DNA of 55,752 nt from Pholiota molesta (lineage: Eukaryota; Basidiomycota; Agaricomycetes; Agaricales; Strophariaceae). This document shows, one piece after another, positions 55,012 through 55,752 of this stretch. A program made the translations under genes and the position numbers. Position 1 is the first letter of the stretch. Each line of letters starts with the position of its first letter. The stretch spans positions 1 to 55,752 of the forward strand of contig JACGCK010000266.1 in NCBI GenBank assembly GCA_014925825.1, read 5' to 3'. The notes beneath the pieces were generated by a model. That model was not told the DNA's origin. It was given only the letters and a program-made list of their open reading frames with translations, and made no database searches.

Positions 55012-55649
55012 GTCTATGGCTGGGTCTTAGGCTCGTGGGTTTGAGGTGGGATTCCTCGCACGATTGTTCGAGTGATGGTAGGCATATAGGGGGAGTACCA
55101 AGTAAGGAAATTCTGTAAGACTGTAACGAGATAGAATGTGTCGTGCCGTCGCCATGTTCATCACATGTTATATTGAGTGGAGTCTTTCCATTACATACAG
55201 TCATTCACCGGTCTTTGACACACACCGGTCCATGACCCAAAGTCCAATTCTAAGCTCAAATCTTCGTAAAACCTTTTGAAAATTTAAACGTACACTACAG
55301 TACTATAGATGTACTGCTGTGTCGAATTAATAATTGTCTGCATGTCTGTGGCTTTAGATATTGAGGAAGGAGCATATTTTACTGACATTTTGAATATTGC
55401 TGGGCTGATCCTGATGAATTTTTGCTTGTTTTCTTCGATCTTTCTCTCTTATTCAAACTACTTTGTATGACACATATCTAATTCGCCTCTATCACAATGA
55501 TAGGATGGACAGTGCATTGCCAATCGACAAAATACACAAATTTGAGCTTGATCAGTGCATTTCACCATGTCACATCACGACTTGCCATTTTGGGATAAGT
55601 ATTCTATTCTTGCTTCGCGCACTCATTAAGGCTACGCAACACTCGAAAC
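55012..55649. other. Probable hAT-A 5' end, then unassigned sequence
   Basis: Two ACCGGTC motifs near 55207-55232 resemble the hAT-A subterminal repeats at 12453-12660 and may mark the other end of that element (about 55240). From there to 55649 I see nothing that can be named. Confidence 0.35.
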
Positions 55650-55752
55650 ATGGTAAACCACGCGAAATCTGATGATCTGAAGCGCACAATAGCCAGAAAA
55701 CGGAAGGACAACCTCATGGCCCAAGCCGTGGCTCTTTACAGATCTGAAAAAG
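55650..55752 (+). CDS. Partial N-terminus, possibly a pogo/Tigger-like HTH transposase
   Basis: An ATG at 55650 opens a frame that runs off the window end (34 complete codons). It has a basic first half (LKRTIARKRK) and then MAQAVALYRSEK. The pattern of a basic leader followed by an ALYRSE-type helix is what I would expect at the start of psq-type helix-turn-helix proteins in fungal pogo-like elements. The fragment is too short to be sure; it could also be a chance ORF. Confidence 0.3.
   Translation, partial: MVNHAKSDDLKRTIARKRKDNLMAQAVALYRSEK

Overview
The window is a heterochromatin-like nest of transposable elements. It most likely comes from a basidiomycete (Agaricomycetes-type) fungus: the transposase genes have many introns of about 45-60 nt, and a chromodomain Ty3/Gypsy element, BED-finger hAT elements, a PIF/Harbinger element and long-inverted-repeat elements sit inside one another. 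I find no convincing ordinary host gene, rRNA, tRNA or CRISPR array. Most boundaries below come from matching terminal repeats and target-site duplications (TSDs) read directly from the sequence.

Left part (1-12452). A partial fold-back element, FB-A (1-2872), abuts a 5'-truncated 353-codon ORF and a 525-bp LTR (4266-4790). Next is a decayed PIF/Harbinger transposase (5613-11204). It is split by a 4.35-kb insert (6493-10840, direct repeat TAAYTTGTGT) that holds an unknown broken ORF and two non-autonomous hAT elements with exact 8-bp TSDs (7257-8513 and 8839-9779). An ACTCGTGAGT-type MITE relic ends at 12452.

Right part (12453 to about 55250). The outermost layer is a minus-strand hAT transposase gene (hAT-A), now in three pieces (12767-15421, 46384-46723, 50473-50827). 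An LTR chromovirus (15422-46383, TSD ATGGT, two 375-bp LTRs) sits in its BED-finger region, a second hAT (hAT-B2, 46732-50464, TSD GTGATGAG) sits in the next exon, and fold-back element FB-E (50828-55011) sits at its 5' end.

Inside the chromovirus are FB-B (16166-31248), an insert in the chromodomain (33542-34439), FB-C (34994-38608, 10-bp TSD) and FB-D (40564-44952, a near-perfect 4.4-kb palindrome). FB-D splits an extra ORF downstream of pol that encodes an SR/SP-rich, RRM-like protein. Inside FB-B is a 10-kb DNA transposon (18688-28697, TSD ATCCTACC). Its single minus-strand gene joins a Ulp1-type cysteine protease, a CCHC zinc finger and an RNase-H-like transposase core. That gene is in turn split by an intact-looking hAT (hAT-B1, 21539-25278, TSD GTGGCATG).

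Three things look least described: the Ulp1/zinc-finger/RNase-H transposon; the CACTAGT-ended long-inverted-repeat family with self-homogenising arms; and GC-rich transcription-unit-like cassettes (palindrome, variable hairpin, conserved exon end and a roughly 50-nt intron) shared by FB-B and a hAT MITE, with hairpin-bearing relatives in FB-E. Substitution patterns point to CpG deamination: all six differences between the paired LTRs are CpG transitions, and several CGA codons have become TGA. A run of single-base deletions at CpG sites and homopolymers may instead be long-read sequencing error.
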